The notes under the pieces: generated by a model
Seen by the model: the letters and a program-made list of their open reading frames with translations, nothing else
What the model was told of the DNA's origin: nothing
Databases searched by the model: none
DNA from: JAIOSF01 sp963677755
GTDB taxonomy: Bacteria; Campylobacterota; Campylobacteria; Campylobacterales; Arcobacteraceae
Assembly: GCA_963677755.1 (NCBI GenBank)
Contig: OY782506.1
Span: 124,001 to 188,000 of the forward strand
Length of the DNA stretch: 64,000 nt
Direction of reading: 5' to 3'
In this document: positions 26,712-34,753 of the stretch, one piece after another
Layout of the letters: each line of letters begins with the position of its first letter
How positions within the stretch are numbered: position 1 is the first letter of the stretch
Translations under genes and position numbers: made by a program

Positions 26712-27461
26712 TTAAAATTTATCAGTATCTTCAAAGATAGGTTTTGTTAAAAACTCTCCATCAGTATTTATAAATCCCCAATTTTTACCATTTTTGACTT
26801 TCGCAAAGCCATTTGAGAAATCATACGCATACTCATAAGTTGGTTTTACTAAAAAGTTACAATGAGTATCTAAAAATCCCCATTTGTCATTTTGTTCAAC
26901 TCTTTTAAATCCTTCTTGTTGCAAGTATATCATATCCATAGTAGGGCTAATTTTGAGCTCCAAGTTTTTATCTATACATCCATATTTCCCAAATTTTTTT
27001 ACAATGATAGTATTATAAGTAAATTCTGAAATATCATCATAAATAGGTTTTACAACAACTTCGAAATCTTCATTTACAAGTCCAAATTTTTTGTTGAGTT
27101 CAATTTTTGCAAATCCATTATAGAATCGTCCAATTGAATCATATACTACTTTTAAAAGAAGTTTCCCATCTTTATTAATGATACCAAATTTACCATCTAT
27201 ATTTTCAACTATTGCATGGGTGTTATCACCTGTATTTTCTATCCAGTGGATATTCACATAATTAGGATGTGGATAAGTTGAATCATCCCCCTCAAATGTA
27301 TGAATCTTTTTGTAAATAGGTTTTATTGTAACTTCTGAAGAATCTTTTAGTAATCCATCTTTGCCATTTACTGTTACTACTGAGTCATGTGATAGTTTAG
27401 AACTACATCCATTAAAAAAAACTATTGATAATAGACCAGTGATATATAATATTGTTCTCAT
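26712..27461 (-). CDS. WG-repeat lipoprotein
   Basis: A 249-residue protein with a lipoprotein signal (ITGLLSIVFFNGCSSK, lipobox Cys19). The mature part consists of about five WG (KWG) beta repeats recognisable by KFGIINKDGKLLLK, KFGLVNEDFEVVVK, KYGCIDKNLELK, KWGFLDTHCNFLVK and NWGFINTDGEFLTK. Such repeats form a propeller- or solenoid-like surface for protein binding. It follows the OmpA-like lipoprotein by 17 bp and is the last gene of the Lap secretion run, suggesting an accessory role at the envelope. GGGAT precedes the ATG. The binding partner is unknown. Confidence 0.85.
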   Translation of the reverse strand: MRTILYITGLLSIVFFNGCSSKLSHDSVVTVNGKDGLLKDSSEVTIKPIYKKIHTFEGDDSTYPHPNYVNIHWIENTGDNTHAIVENIDGKFGIINKDGKLLLKVVYDSIGRFYNGFAKIELNKKFGLVNEDFEVVVKPIYDDISEFTYNTIIVKKFGKYGCIDKNLELKISPTMDMIYLQQEGFKRVEQNDKWGFLDTHCNFLVKPTYEYAYDFSNGFAKVKNGKNWGFINTDGEFLTKPIFEDTDKF

Positions 27462-27478
27462 GTTATCCCTTTTAATTT

Positions 27479-28549
27479 TTATTGTATATTTTTAACTATT
27501 TTAAAATCTACTCTTCTTGAAGCATCAGCGTTTTCTGTTCCATCAGGATTTATAATAAGATTATCATAAGACATACCATACGGTTTGAAAGTATTTTCAA
27601 TCCATTCTTTACTTATATCACTATTCTTTGATGCTTCATTCACCGCATACTCTCTTACTTCATTTGCTCTTTGGCTGGATAGTTTTTTATTTAAATTATA
27701 TCGCTCTTCATCTGATTTTGCTTGTGTATATTCAGAAGAGGTATGTCCCTCTATTCTAATTTCTTGTATCTCATTTTTGTATTGTTCCACTATTTTTAAA
27801 TATCTTGGGAAAAAGTCACTTAAAATATCTGTAAATCCAGATTTGAGTTCACTTTTATTTACTTCAAAAAGAGCAATAGGATTGTTAAATCTAAAAAGTA
27901 AATCATCTTTTGTAAGTTCTGCATTCCAAGGTTCAAAATCATTTTTAAACTCATCTATTAGTGCATCGTATAAACCTACAAAACTTGGAGTTTCTTGTTC
28001 TATTTGTACAGTTTCTTCTTTAATAGGTTCTTGTGATACAGTTTTTTCTTTTGGATTACAATAAGAATCTAAATTTTCTGCTCTTAACAACTCAGAAATA
28101 AGAAGATTGTTATTTTTTGAACTATTGTGGAGTGGTGACATTTTATGTGCATCAATCACATCTCTTTTTGCTCCATTACAAATGAGCAATTTTGAAAGTT
28201 CTGTGTAATTATCTCTTGTAGAATCTAAAAGAGGGGTGTCTTGATAATTATCAATTGTGTTAACTGTTGCACCATTTTTGATAAGTAATTGACTAATAGC
28301 ATATTCATCTAATCTTACAGCAATATGTAATGGTGTATAGCCATATATATCTTTACTATCAAGATTAATTTTTTGATCAATTAACAATTGTACCATTTTA
28401 ATATCTTTGGCTCTTACTGCATCATGTAATGAACTCTCTTTTATAAAATCATTTTTCTCTATAGGTGTTATAACCTCTTTTTGATTTGTAGCTGTGCAGC
28501 CACTTATTATGATTGAAATCATTACCAACATTAATACACTGTTTTTCAT
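27479..28549 (-). CDS. Lipoprotein with ankyrin repeats and C-terminal OmpA domain
   Basis: A 356-residue protein from the ATG at 28549, which has AAAGGGA upstream; the frame extends 13 codons into the previous gene but that stretch has no signal. The lipobox is IIISGCTATNQ. Residues about 35-165 hold four ankyrin repeats (GYTPLHIAVRLDEYAISQLL is the clearest). Residues about 235-356 form an OmpA peptidoglycan-binding domain (IRIEGHTSSEY, then NLNKKLSSQRANEVREY and ASRRVDFKI). OmpA-domain proteins accompany Lap-type secretion systems in other bacteria such as Shewanella. The ankyrin part is an unusual addition to a periplasmic protein. It sits between the membrane fusion gene and the WG lipoprotein. 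Confidence 0.85.
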   Translation of the reverse strand: MKNSVLMLVMISIIISGCTATNQKEVITPIEKNDFIKESSLHDAVRAKDIKMVQLLIDQKINLDSKDIYGYTPLHIAVRLDEYAISQLLIKNGATVNTIDNYQDTPLLDSTRDNYTELSKLLICNGAKRDVIDAHKMSPLHNSSKNNNLLISELLRAENLDSYCNPKEKTVSQEPIKEETVQIEQETPSFVGLYDALIDEFKNDFEPWNAELTKDDLLFRFNNPIALFEVNKSELKSGFTDILSDFFPRYLKIVEQYKNEIQEIRIEGHTSSEYTQAKSDEERYNLNKKLSSQRANEVREYAVNEASKNSDISKEWIENTFKPYGMSYDNLIINPDGTENADASRRVDFKIVKNIQ

Positions 28550-28577
28550 ATCATTTATCCCTTTATTTATATATAGT

Positions 28578-29921
28578 TTATCTTTCATGTAAAGACCCTT
28601 CTTTAATTTTAATTATTGGTTTTAAAAAGAAATCCATAATTGTTTTTTTCCCTGTTAAAATGTCAACACTTGCGACCATACCAGGTATAATTGGGAGTTT
28701 CTCTCCATCTCTTTCTAGGTAGTTTTTATCTGTTTTTATCGTAACTTGGTAATAGCTTTTTTCATCTTTACTCTCTTTATCTTTAATACTATCTGCCGAA
28801 ATTTCAATAATTTTTCCCTCTAGTCCACCATAGATTGAAAAGTCATATGCAGTTATTTTTACAATTGCTTTTTGTGATGGAGATATAAATGCAATATCTT
28901 TAGGGTCAATTTTAGCTTCAATAAGTAAGATATCACTATCTGGAACTATCTCAATAAGGTCAACTCCAGATTTGACAACACCACCAATTGTATTGATATT
29001 TATCTGTTTTATAATACCATCTACAGGAGAGCGTATAATTGTTTTTTCTAGTTTGTCAGTTTCAGATATAAGTCTTGCATCTATTTTATTAAGTTCTGAG
29101 ATTACCTCTTGTAACTCTTTGTAGCTATTTGATTTAAAACCTTTTACTTTTTCTAAAATTTTATTTTCTGCTTCAGAGATAGCTAGTTTTGACCTAGGGA
29201 GTGAAAGTACAGCAGAGTTTAAATCACCATCAAGTGTATTGTACTCTTTTTGTATATTTAACAATTCAATTTTTGATTTTGAACCTGATTTTACCATTCT
29301 TTTAATAGTTTTTAATTGTTGTAATACAAGAGCTACACTTTTTTTTAGTTGTTGTATTTTAGATTCTATCTCTTTTTGTTCTTGCACTTTTTGTTCAAAT
29401 TGTAGTTCTAAAATTTTTAATGAACTTTTGTACTCATCAATATTATTATTATAAATTTGTGTTTCTATTGCTGTGTATTTTTTAAGCTCTACTAACTCAT
29501 TAGGAAAACTTATAGCCTTTTTTTTCTTTGATGGATTATAGTTTAACTGTGCATTTAATCTGGCTTTTTTTGCAAGAAGAGCTATATTTTGCTCTTTTGC
29601 TTCTTCTAAAGATGCACGAAATCTTGTTGTATCTATTTTCATTAATGCTTGGTCTTGAACCACATGTTCTCCACTTTTTACAAGTATTTCTGAAATCAAT
29701 CCACCATCTAAGTTTTGTACTTTTTGTATTTTATGAGAAGGGATAACTTTCCCTTCACCCCTTGCCATCTCATCAACTTCAGCTATCATTGCCCAAATTA
29801 TTAATCCTATAATTATTGTTACAATACTCATAAACAATAAATCAATTTTGAACTTTGGTTTATCATAGGCATGACCGTACAATGAGTTTACAAATCCTAT
29901 GTCATTTTCATTAATTTTCAT
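28578..29921 (-). CDS. Type I secretion membrane fusion protein (HlyD/LapC-like)
   Basis: A 447-residue protein. A short cytoplasmic N-terminus and one membrane helix (about 27-47) are followed by EVDEMARGEGKVIPSHKIQ, the conserved start of HlyD proteins. Then come a lipoyl-like half (VQNLDGGLISEILVKSGEHV), a long coiled-coil hairpin (about 130-285), the second half (IIRSPVDGIIKQININTIGG) and the family end PGMVASVDILTGKKTI. It links the inner-membrane ABC exporter to the outer-membrane TolC protein. It starts four bases after the ABC gene and is followed by the OmpA-like lipoprotein. Confidence 0.93.
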   Translation of the reverse strand: MKINENDIGFVNSLYGHAYDKPKFKIDLLFMSIVTIIIGLIIWAMIAEVDEMARGEGKVIPSHKIQKVQNLDGGLISEILVKSGEHVVQDQALMKIDTTRFRASLEEAKEQNIALLAKKARLNAQLNYNPSKKKKAISFPNELVELKKYTAIETQIYNNNIDEYKSSLKILELQFEQKVQEQKEIESKIQQLKKSVALVLQQLKTIKRMVKSGSKSKIELLNIQKEYNTLDGDLNSAVLSLPRSKLAISEAENKILEKVKGFKSNSYKELQEVISELNKIDARLISETDKLEKTIIRSPVDGIIKQININTIGGVVKSGVDLIEIVPDSDILLIEAKIDPKDIAFISPSQKAIVKITAYDFSIYGGLEGKIIEISADSIKDKESKDEKSYYQVTIKTDKNYLERDGEKLPIIPGMVASVDILTGKKTIMDFFLKPIIKIKEGSLHER

Positions 29922-29924
29922 ACG

Positions 29925-32063
29925 CTACTCACTTTTACTTTTAAGTACAGTTTCTTTTAGTCCATCAGCCACAATCTTACCATCGTCTAAAACAATAACT
30001 CTATCTACAAGCGCTAGTAGAGACATTTTATGAGTGATAATAATAACAGTTTGATTTTGTATAAGAGTTGATATTTTTTTCATAAAAGTATTTTCTGTTT
30101 GTTTATCCATAGAGTTTGTAGGCTCGTCAAATATCAATATATTTGGGTTTGTGATAATTGCTCGTGCTAGAGTTACCGCTTGTCTCTCACCCCCACTCAA
30201 TCCTTCTCCTCTCTCTCCTACAAGAAGGTCATAGCCAGCTTCATGTCTTCCTAGAAAATCATGAACACCAGCTGCCTTTGCTGCACTTATAACTTCTTCA
30301 TCTGTAACATATTGTTCCCCAATAGTTATATTATCTTTAATGCTCCCCATAAATAAAAATGGTTCTTGTGGAACACACCCAATAGAGCGTCTTAAATCAA
30401 CAGGATCAATTTGTCGTATATCAGTTTGATCAATTAATACAGAACCACTATTAGGAGTGTAAAGATTCATAATAAGTTTTGCTAAGGTTGATTTCCCAGA
30501 ACCCATTTTTCCTAATATAGCGATTTTTTCACCTTGTTTAATAGTAAGGTTAATATCTTTTAGAGTTTCAAAGTTTTGACCCTTATAAGCAAAAGTCACA
30601 TTCTTTAATTCTATATCACCATTGAGGTTTGGACGACTTATATAGTTTTTACCATTATTTTCAACTTCCATTCCCATAATCTCTTCAATATTATTCATTG
30701 ATATTAGAGTTTGATCATAGCGAATAACCATTCCTACTATTTGTGAAATGGGAGCAATTACACGACCATTTAACATCATAGCAGCAATTATACCACCCAT
30801 ACTCATCTCCCCTTCAAGTGAGAGATATACCCCAGCCACAATAATAGCAATATTTGACAACTTTGAGATGAGTCCTGTTGTAAGTGTTGTAAACTGTGAA
30901 AACATTTGTGACTTTTCACCATAATAGAGTGTTTGGTTTAAAGAAGCATCCCAATGTGTTTTCATTCTGTTTTGAGCTCTTACGCTTTTAATAATCTCTA
31001 GCCCTGCAACTGCTTCATTGAGTGTAGTTTGTTTGAGTTGTTCCTCTTTTGCAGATTTTTCTACTACCTCTTTAATTCTATTTTTCATTGACCAAGAAAG
31101 ACCCAAAACAAGTATAATAGTTATAACACTAATCCAACCTAATACACCTGCAAAATAAAATATTACTGCTATAAATAGAAGAGTAAAAGGGATATCTACA
31201 AGTGTAGCAATAGTTGCACTTGTAAAAAAATCTCTTACACTTTGAAAAGATTGCAATCTACTTACAAATTGACCTGTTGAGTTTGGTTTTTCACTGAGTC
31301 TTATATTAAGAAGCTGGTCAAAAATTTTATTACTCATTATTAAGTCTGCTTTTTTACCAGCTTTGCCTAAATAATACGCCCTTAAAAGTGAAAATATAAG
31401 ATCAAAAACTAGAATAAAAACAATACCAAAAGTCATTGCCAAAAGTGTTTCAATGGCATTATTTGGTAGAACCCTATCAAAAACATTTTTCATAAATAAA
31501 GGCATTGCAAGTACAAATAGATTGATAAAAATAGCAGCAACAATCACTTTTTTATAGATAGGTAAATTTGCTTTTAATGCACCCCAAAACCAATGATTTG
31601 GCTTTGGTATTACTATCTCATTAGAAACTTTATTTTCAAATTTGTAAGTAGGTTTAATAATAATAACCTGTTTTGTAAACTCTGCTTCTAAGTCTTCAAG
31701 GCTCATTGTTATTTCACCTTCACTTAATCCAGGAATAATAACCTTCGCTTCTTTTTTTTCAGAATCTAAATCAAGTAAAATACAAGCCCTTTCTTTTTCA
31801 AGGATTAATACAGCAGGAAGTGCAAGTCTAGAGATACCTAGAAGTTCTCGTTCAACTACCTTTGAGATAAGTCCTATTCTTTTTGAAGAGATTAGAAAAT
31901 CTTGGATAGACATAGAGTTGTTGTGGATAGGTAGACCTGAAACAAGTGAGTCTTTTGAAGTATGTCGTTGATAAAAGATTGAGATAAAAGATAAACACTC
32001 CAATAAAGAATCTACCGTTCGTCTCTCTTTCATTACATCATTTTTAATATTTATATCTTCCAT
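29925..32063 (-). CDS. Type I secretion ABC exporter with C39-like domain (LapB-like)
   Basis: A 712-residue protein. Residues about 15-140 form a C39 peptidase-like domain that lacks the catalytic QxxxxDCG motif, so it should bind the substrate rather than cleave it. Five or six membrane helices follow (about 165-430). The ATPase has Walker A LGKMGSGKSTLA, signature LSGGERQAVTLA, Walker B ILIFDEPT and the switch His in VIIITHKM. It energises export of the giant adhesin, whose C-terminal signal it should recognise. It is preceded by the TolC gene (39 bp) and nearly abuts the fusion-protein gene, giving the classic type I order. Confidence 0.93.
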   Translation of the reverse strand: MEDINIKNDVMKERRTVDSLLECLSFISIFYQRHTSKDSLVSGLPIHNNSMSIQDFLISSKRIGLISKVVERELLGISRLALPAVLILEKERACILLDLDSEKKEAKVIIPGLSEGEITMSLEDLEAEFTKQVIIIKPTYKFENKVSNEIVIPKPNHWFWGALKANLPIYKKVIVAAIFINLFVLAMPLFMKNVFDRVLPNNAIETLLAMTFGIVFILVFDLIFSLLRAYYLGKAGKKADLIMSNKIFDQLLNIRLSEKPNSTGQFVSRLQSFQSVRDFFTSATIATLVDIPFTLLFIAVIFYFAGVLGWISVITIILVLGLSWSMKNRIKEVVEKSAKEEQLKQTTLNEAVAGLEIIKSVRAQNRMKTHWDASLNQTLYYGEKSQMFSQFTTLTTGLISKLSNIAIIVAGVYLSLEGEMSMGGIIAAMMLNGRVIAPISQIVGMVIRYDQTLISMNNIEEIMGMEVENNGKNYISRPNLNGDIELKNVTFAYKGQNFETLKDINLTIKQGEKIAILGKMGSGKSTLAKLIMNLYTPNSGSVLIDQTDIRQIDPVDLRRSIGCVPQEPFLFMGSIKDNITIGEQYVTDEEVISAAKAAGVHDFLGRHEAGYDLLVGERGEGLSGGERQAVTLARAIITNPNILIFDEPTNSMDKQTENTFMKKISTLIQNQTVIIITHKMSLLALVDRVIVLDDGKIVADGLKETVLKSKSE

Positions 32064-32102
32064 TATTTATGCCAATTTTTCAATTTAATTAAATGCAACA
32101 TA

Positions 32103-33929
32103 TTATTTTTGATATAGTGTATGTTTACTAATATTATCAACATATGCGCCATTAGATGCTATTTTACTATTTAGTGACTTTAATACTTGTTTTGCTGTTG
32201 TTACAGAGTTATATTGACCATAGAGTAGTTTTATACTCTCTTTCTTTTCCCCAAATCTATATGTTTGAATTAGATTACTTTTTTCTAAAGAAGCTTCTTG
32301 GAGAAAATCTTTCAAAGCTTTTTTTGAAGTAAAAGTTCCAAGATTTAAAGTGTATTTTTTATTACTTGGTTTTTTTGTTTTATTGAGTGTTGAATCTAAA
32401 GATAAAGTTTCTATATTTTCTTTGTGTTCACTGTTTTCTTCCTTTTCATTATATAATTTATCAAGTCTTGTATCAATATCTATTTGTTCACTTTTTTCCT
32501 CTTTATTAGCTTCAGGTGTTGGTGATGGGGTTTCATCAAACATATCTAATAAGTCTTCACTTAAACCATCATTTTCAGAATCAATTTTTGGTTCAGTATC
32601 TCTTGGAACAAAAACATATTTATCACAAGTTTGTTTCTCTTGCATTAAAATTACATCACTTAACATAGACATATTAAATAGTAAATTATAGTATGCCGCA
32701 ACATAATCAAATTCTTGTTCTATTTTATCTATATTTGATCTATAAAATTCAGACTCTGCATTTAAAATATCGATAAATGTTCTAGTCCCATCAGCTAATT
32801 GTTTTTTATACACAGATAAGATATTAAAATTATCCTCTACATACAAATTAATATTTTTAATTCTTTTTTGTAAATTATAAAATGTATTATATGACTCTTT
32901 TATCTCATCAATTACTTCATTTGTAACATCATCAAGTTTTTTTTGTTCCTCTTTTAGGAAAAGCTTCTCTTTTTGTGTCATATAATAAGTTTTTCCACCA
33001 TTAAATAGATTCCAACTTAGATAAAGTCTCGCACTATATATATCTTGTCTCCCATTTTCTTCTAATTCTAAATCATTGTCAAGTTCACTTTGCAATTGTA
33101 CTTTTAATGTGGGTTTAAATCCTGCCTTTTCTTGAATTATTTTTTCTTTTTGTTCTTTTGTTTTTGCAATTTGTTCTTGCACTTTGTAACTTCTTCTAAC
33201 ACCTACTTTAATAGCTTCACTTAAACTATGAGGTAAAAAGGTTTCATTTACAATAGGTCTACAAATATTCCCATTTAGTTCTTTTCCTACAAGTTTTTTA
33301 TATAAGCTAAGAGCTTGTTTTTGTTCATTTTCTTGTTCTAAAAATCTATCTAATACAGAATGGTATTTTGAGTTTACTTGATGTGTTTCTAATACTTCTC
33401 CACTAATCTCCTCTTTCTCTTTTGCAATAGTGAGATAGTTTTCATGAGTTGTAATATTATATTTTGAAAGGGCTACAAGTTCTTGTCTACTTACTAAATC
33501 TAAATAAGCATTGACAGTATCTAAAATAGTATTTTCAACACTATATAAGCTTCTATATTTATTAGAATCGTATTTATGTCTAAACTCTTGTGCTTGACTT
33601 GGAGTAAGTCCTCCATCATAAAGTACATGTTCAAGTTTTAATATAACATTCCAACCATTTTTTTCACTCCACCCTTCTACTGGTGGTTGAGTATCTGGTC
33701 TGTTTTCAGTTTTAGATTTTTCTAAAAATGCATCTAAATCAAGTGTGGGTAAATAATCTGCTTCTTCTTGATGGATATACATTTCATAGGCATCTCTATT
33801 GAGGTGTTCTGCAATAATTGAAGGATTTGAATTTAATGTATCTTCAACACTGTTTCTTAAGCTATTTGCCTGAATATTGACAGAGCAAAACACTCCTAAT
33901 AAAAAGCAATATTTTAATTTTTGTATCAT
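32103..33929 (-). CDS. TolC-family outer membrane protein with C-terminal SPOR domain (LapE-like)
   Basis: A 608-residue protein with a signal peptide (residues 1-21, FCSVNIQA end). Residues about 25-430 are the TolC/AggA-type helical barrel: SVEDTLNSNPSIIAEHLNRD at the start, DLVSRQELVALSK, WNLFNGGKTYYMTQKE, and the ADGTRTFIDILNAESEFYRS repeat signature. An acidic linker (about 440-520) leads to residues 524-608, which look like a SPOR domain (YTLNLGTFTSKKALKDFLQE, later LLYGQYNSVTTAKQVLKSL). SPOR domains bind denuded glycan strands of peptidoglycan, often at the septum. A TolC protein with an added SPOR domain is uncommon. The ribosome-binding site is GAAGG. Confidence 0.88.
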   Translation of the reverse strand: MIQKLKYCFLLGVFCSVNIQANSLRNSVEDTLNSNPSIIAEHLNRDAYEMYIHQEEADYLPTLDLDAFLEKSKTENRPDTQPPVEGWSEKNGWNVILKLEHVLYDGGLTPSQAQEFRHKYDSNKYRSLYSVENTILDTVNAYLDLVSRQELVALSKYNITTHENYLTIAKEKEEISGEVLETHQVNSKYHSVLDRFLEQENEQKQALSLYKKLVGKELNGNICRPIVNETFLPHSLSEAIKVGVRRSYKVQEQIAKTKEQKEKIIQEKAGFKPTLKVQLQSELDNDLELEENGRQDIYSARLYLSWNLFNGGKTYYMTQKEKLFLKEEQKKLDDVTNEVIDEIKESYNTFYNLQKRIKNINLYVEDNFNILSVYKKQLADGTRTFIDILNAESEFYRSNIDKIEQEFDYVAAYYNLLFNMSMLSDVILMQEKQTCDKYVFVPRDTEPKIDSENDGLSEDLLDMFDETPSPTPEANKEEKSEQIDIDTRLDKLYNEKEENSEHKENIETLSLDSTLNKTKKPSNKKYTLNLGTFTSKKALKDFLQEASLEKSNLIQTYRFGEKKESIKLLYGQYNSVTTAKQVLKSLNSKIASNGAYVDNISKHTLYQK

Positions 33930-34051
33930 AATAACCTTCTCTATAATAATTTAATTATTAATTATATTACAAAAAAGTTGCTAAAAGGTTCTAATATATA
34001 ATTTTTTTATTAATTTTTATTATAATTAATTGGTTAATAATTTATATTGGA

Positions 34052-34057
34052 TATAAT
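34052..34057 (+). promoter_or_regulatory. Probable -10 box of a leaderless transcript
   Basis: A perfect TATAAT followed by AATAGA and the ATG at 34064 (6-nt gap). No ribosome-binding site is present. Confidence 0.6.
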
Positions 34058-34063
34058 AATAGA

Positions 34064-34744
34064 ATGAATAAGATAATTAGAAATATTACTATTTTATACT
34101 TAGAAGATAATGTTTTAACACGAGAGTATACAACAAAATCTTTGCAGTTGATTTCACATAATGTAGTGTCTGTAGCTACAGTAGAAGAAGCATTAAATAT
34201 GTATGAAAAAAGTGATATAGATATTATTATAAGTGATATAGATATTGCTGGGCAATGTGGAATAGATTTTATAAAAAATATTCGAGCTCAAAATAAGTAC
34301 ATTCCGATTATACTCTTAACAGCTCATTCAAATAAAGAATTTCTATTTGAGGCAATAAAATTAAATCTTATAGAATATTTAGTAAAACCTATAAATTTTG
34401 AATCACTGCATAAAGTAATAAAATTATCAGTTGAACAACTTATAAGTAATGGGGCTTTAGAAATAGAGTTTATTAGTGGCATTAAATACAATTTGAAAAA
34501 TAAGCTACTTTTCAATAAAGATAAAACAGAAACACTAACAGCAACAGAGTTAAAGCTATTAAAACTTTTATTATCGAATAAAGATAGCATTGTAAGTTCA
34601 GATGAAATACTTTATACTATATGGGAAGATACATTTGCTTCAGAAGGAGCTTTAAAAAGTTTGATTAACAAACTACGAAATAAAATAGGTAAAGAGAGTA
34701 TTAAAAACCATTCTAAGTTAGGATATCAATTAGTTCTTAAATGA
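34064..34744 (+). CDS. OmpR-type response regulator (copy 1, beside lapD)
   Basis: A 226-residue protein. The receiver domain (about 8-125) has acidic pair Glu14-Asp15, probable phosphorylated Asp58 (IIISDIDIAGQCG), a Thr near 87 (LLTAHS) and Lys108 (YLVKPI). Residues about 140-226 form a winged-helix DNA-binding domain (LTATELKLLKLLLSNKDSIV, then LKSLINKLRNKIG). It is paralogous to the regulator at 37745, sharing order, spacing and many residues. It is divergent from the tolC-led secretion operon and convergent with lapD (9 bp between ends), so it is well placed to control the Lap genes. The controlled genes are inferred from position only. Confidence 0.9.
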   Translation: MNKIIRNITILYLEDNVLTREYTTKSLQLISHNVVSVATVEEALNMYEKSDIDIIISDIDIAGQCGIDFIKNIRAQNKYIPIILLTAHSNKEFLFEAIKLNLIEYLVKPINFESLHKVIKLSVEQLISNGALEIEFISGIKYNLKNKLLFNKDKTETLTATELKLLKLLLSNKDSIVSSDEILYTIWEDTFASEGALKSLINKLRNKIGKESIKNHSKLGYQLVLK

Positions 34745-34753
34745 AACTAGTAT

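Noticed and set aside
27585..28064. 159-residue ORF opposite the ankyrin-OmpA gene
   Set aside because: Antisense shadow; the minus-strand gene has a lipobox, known domains and a good ribosome-binding site.
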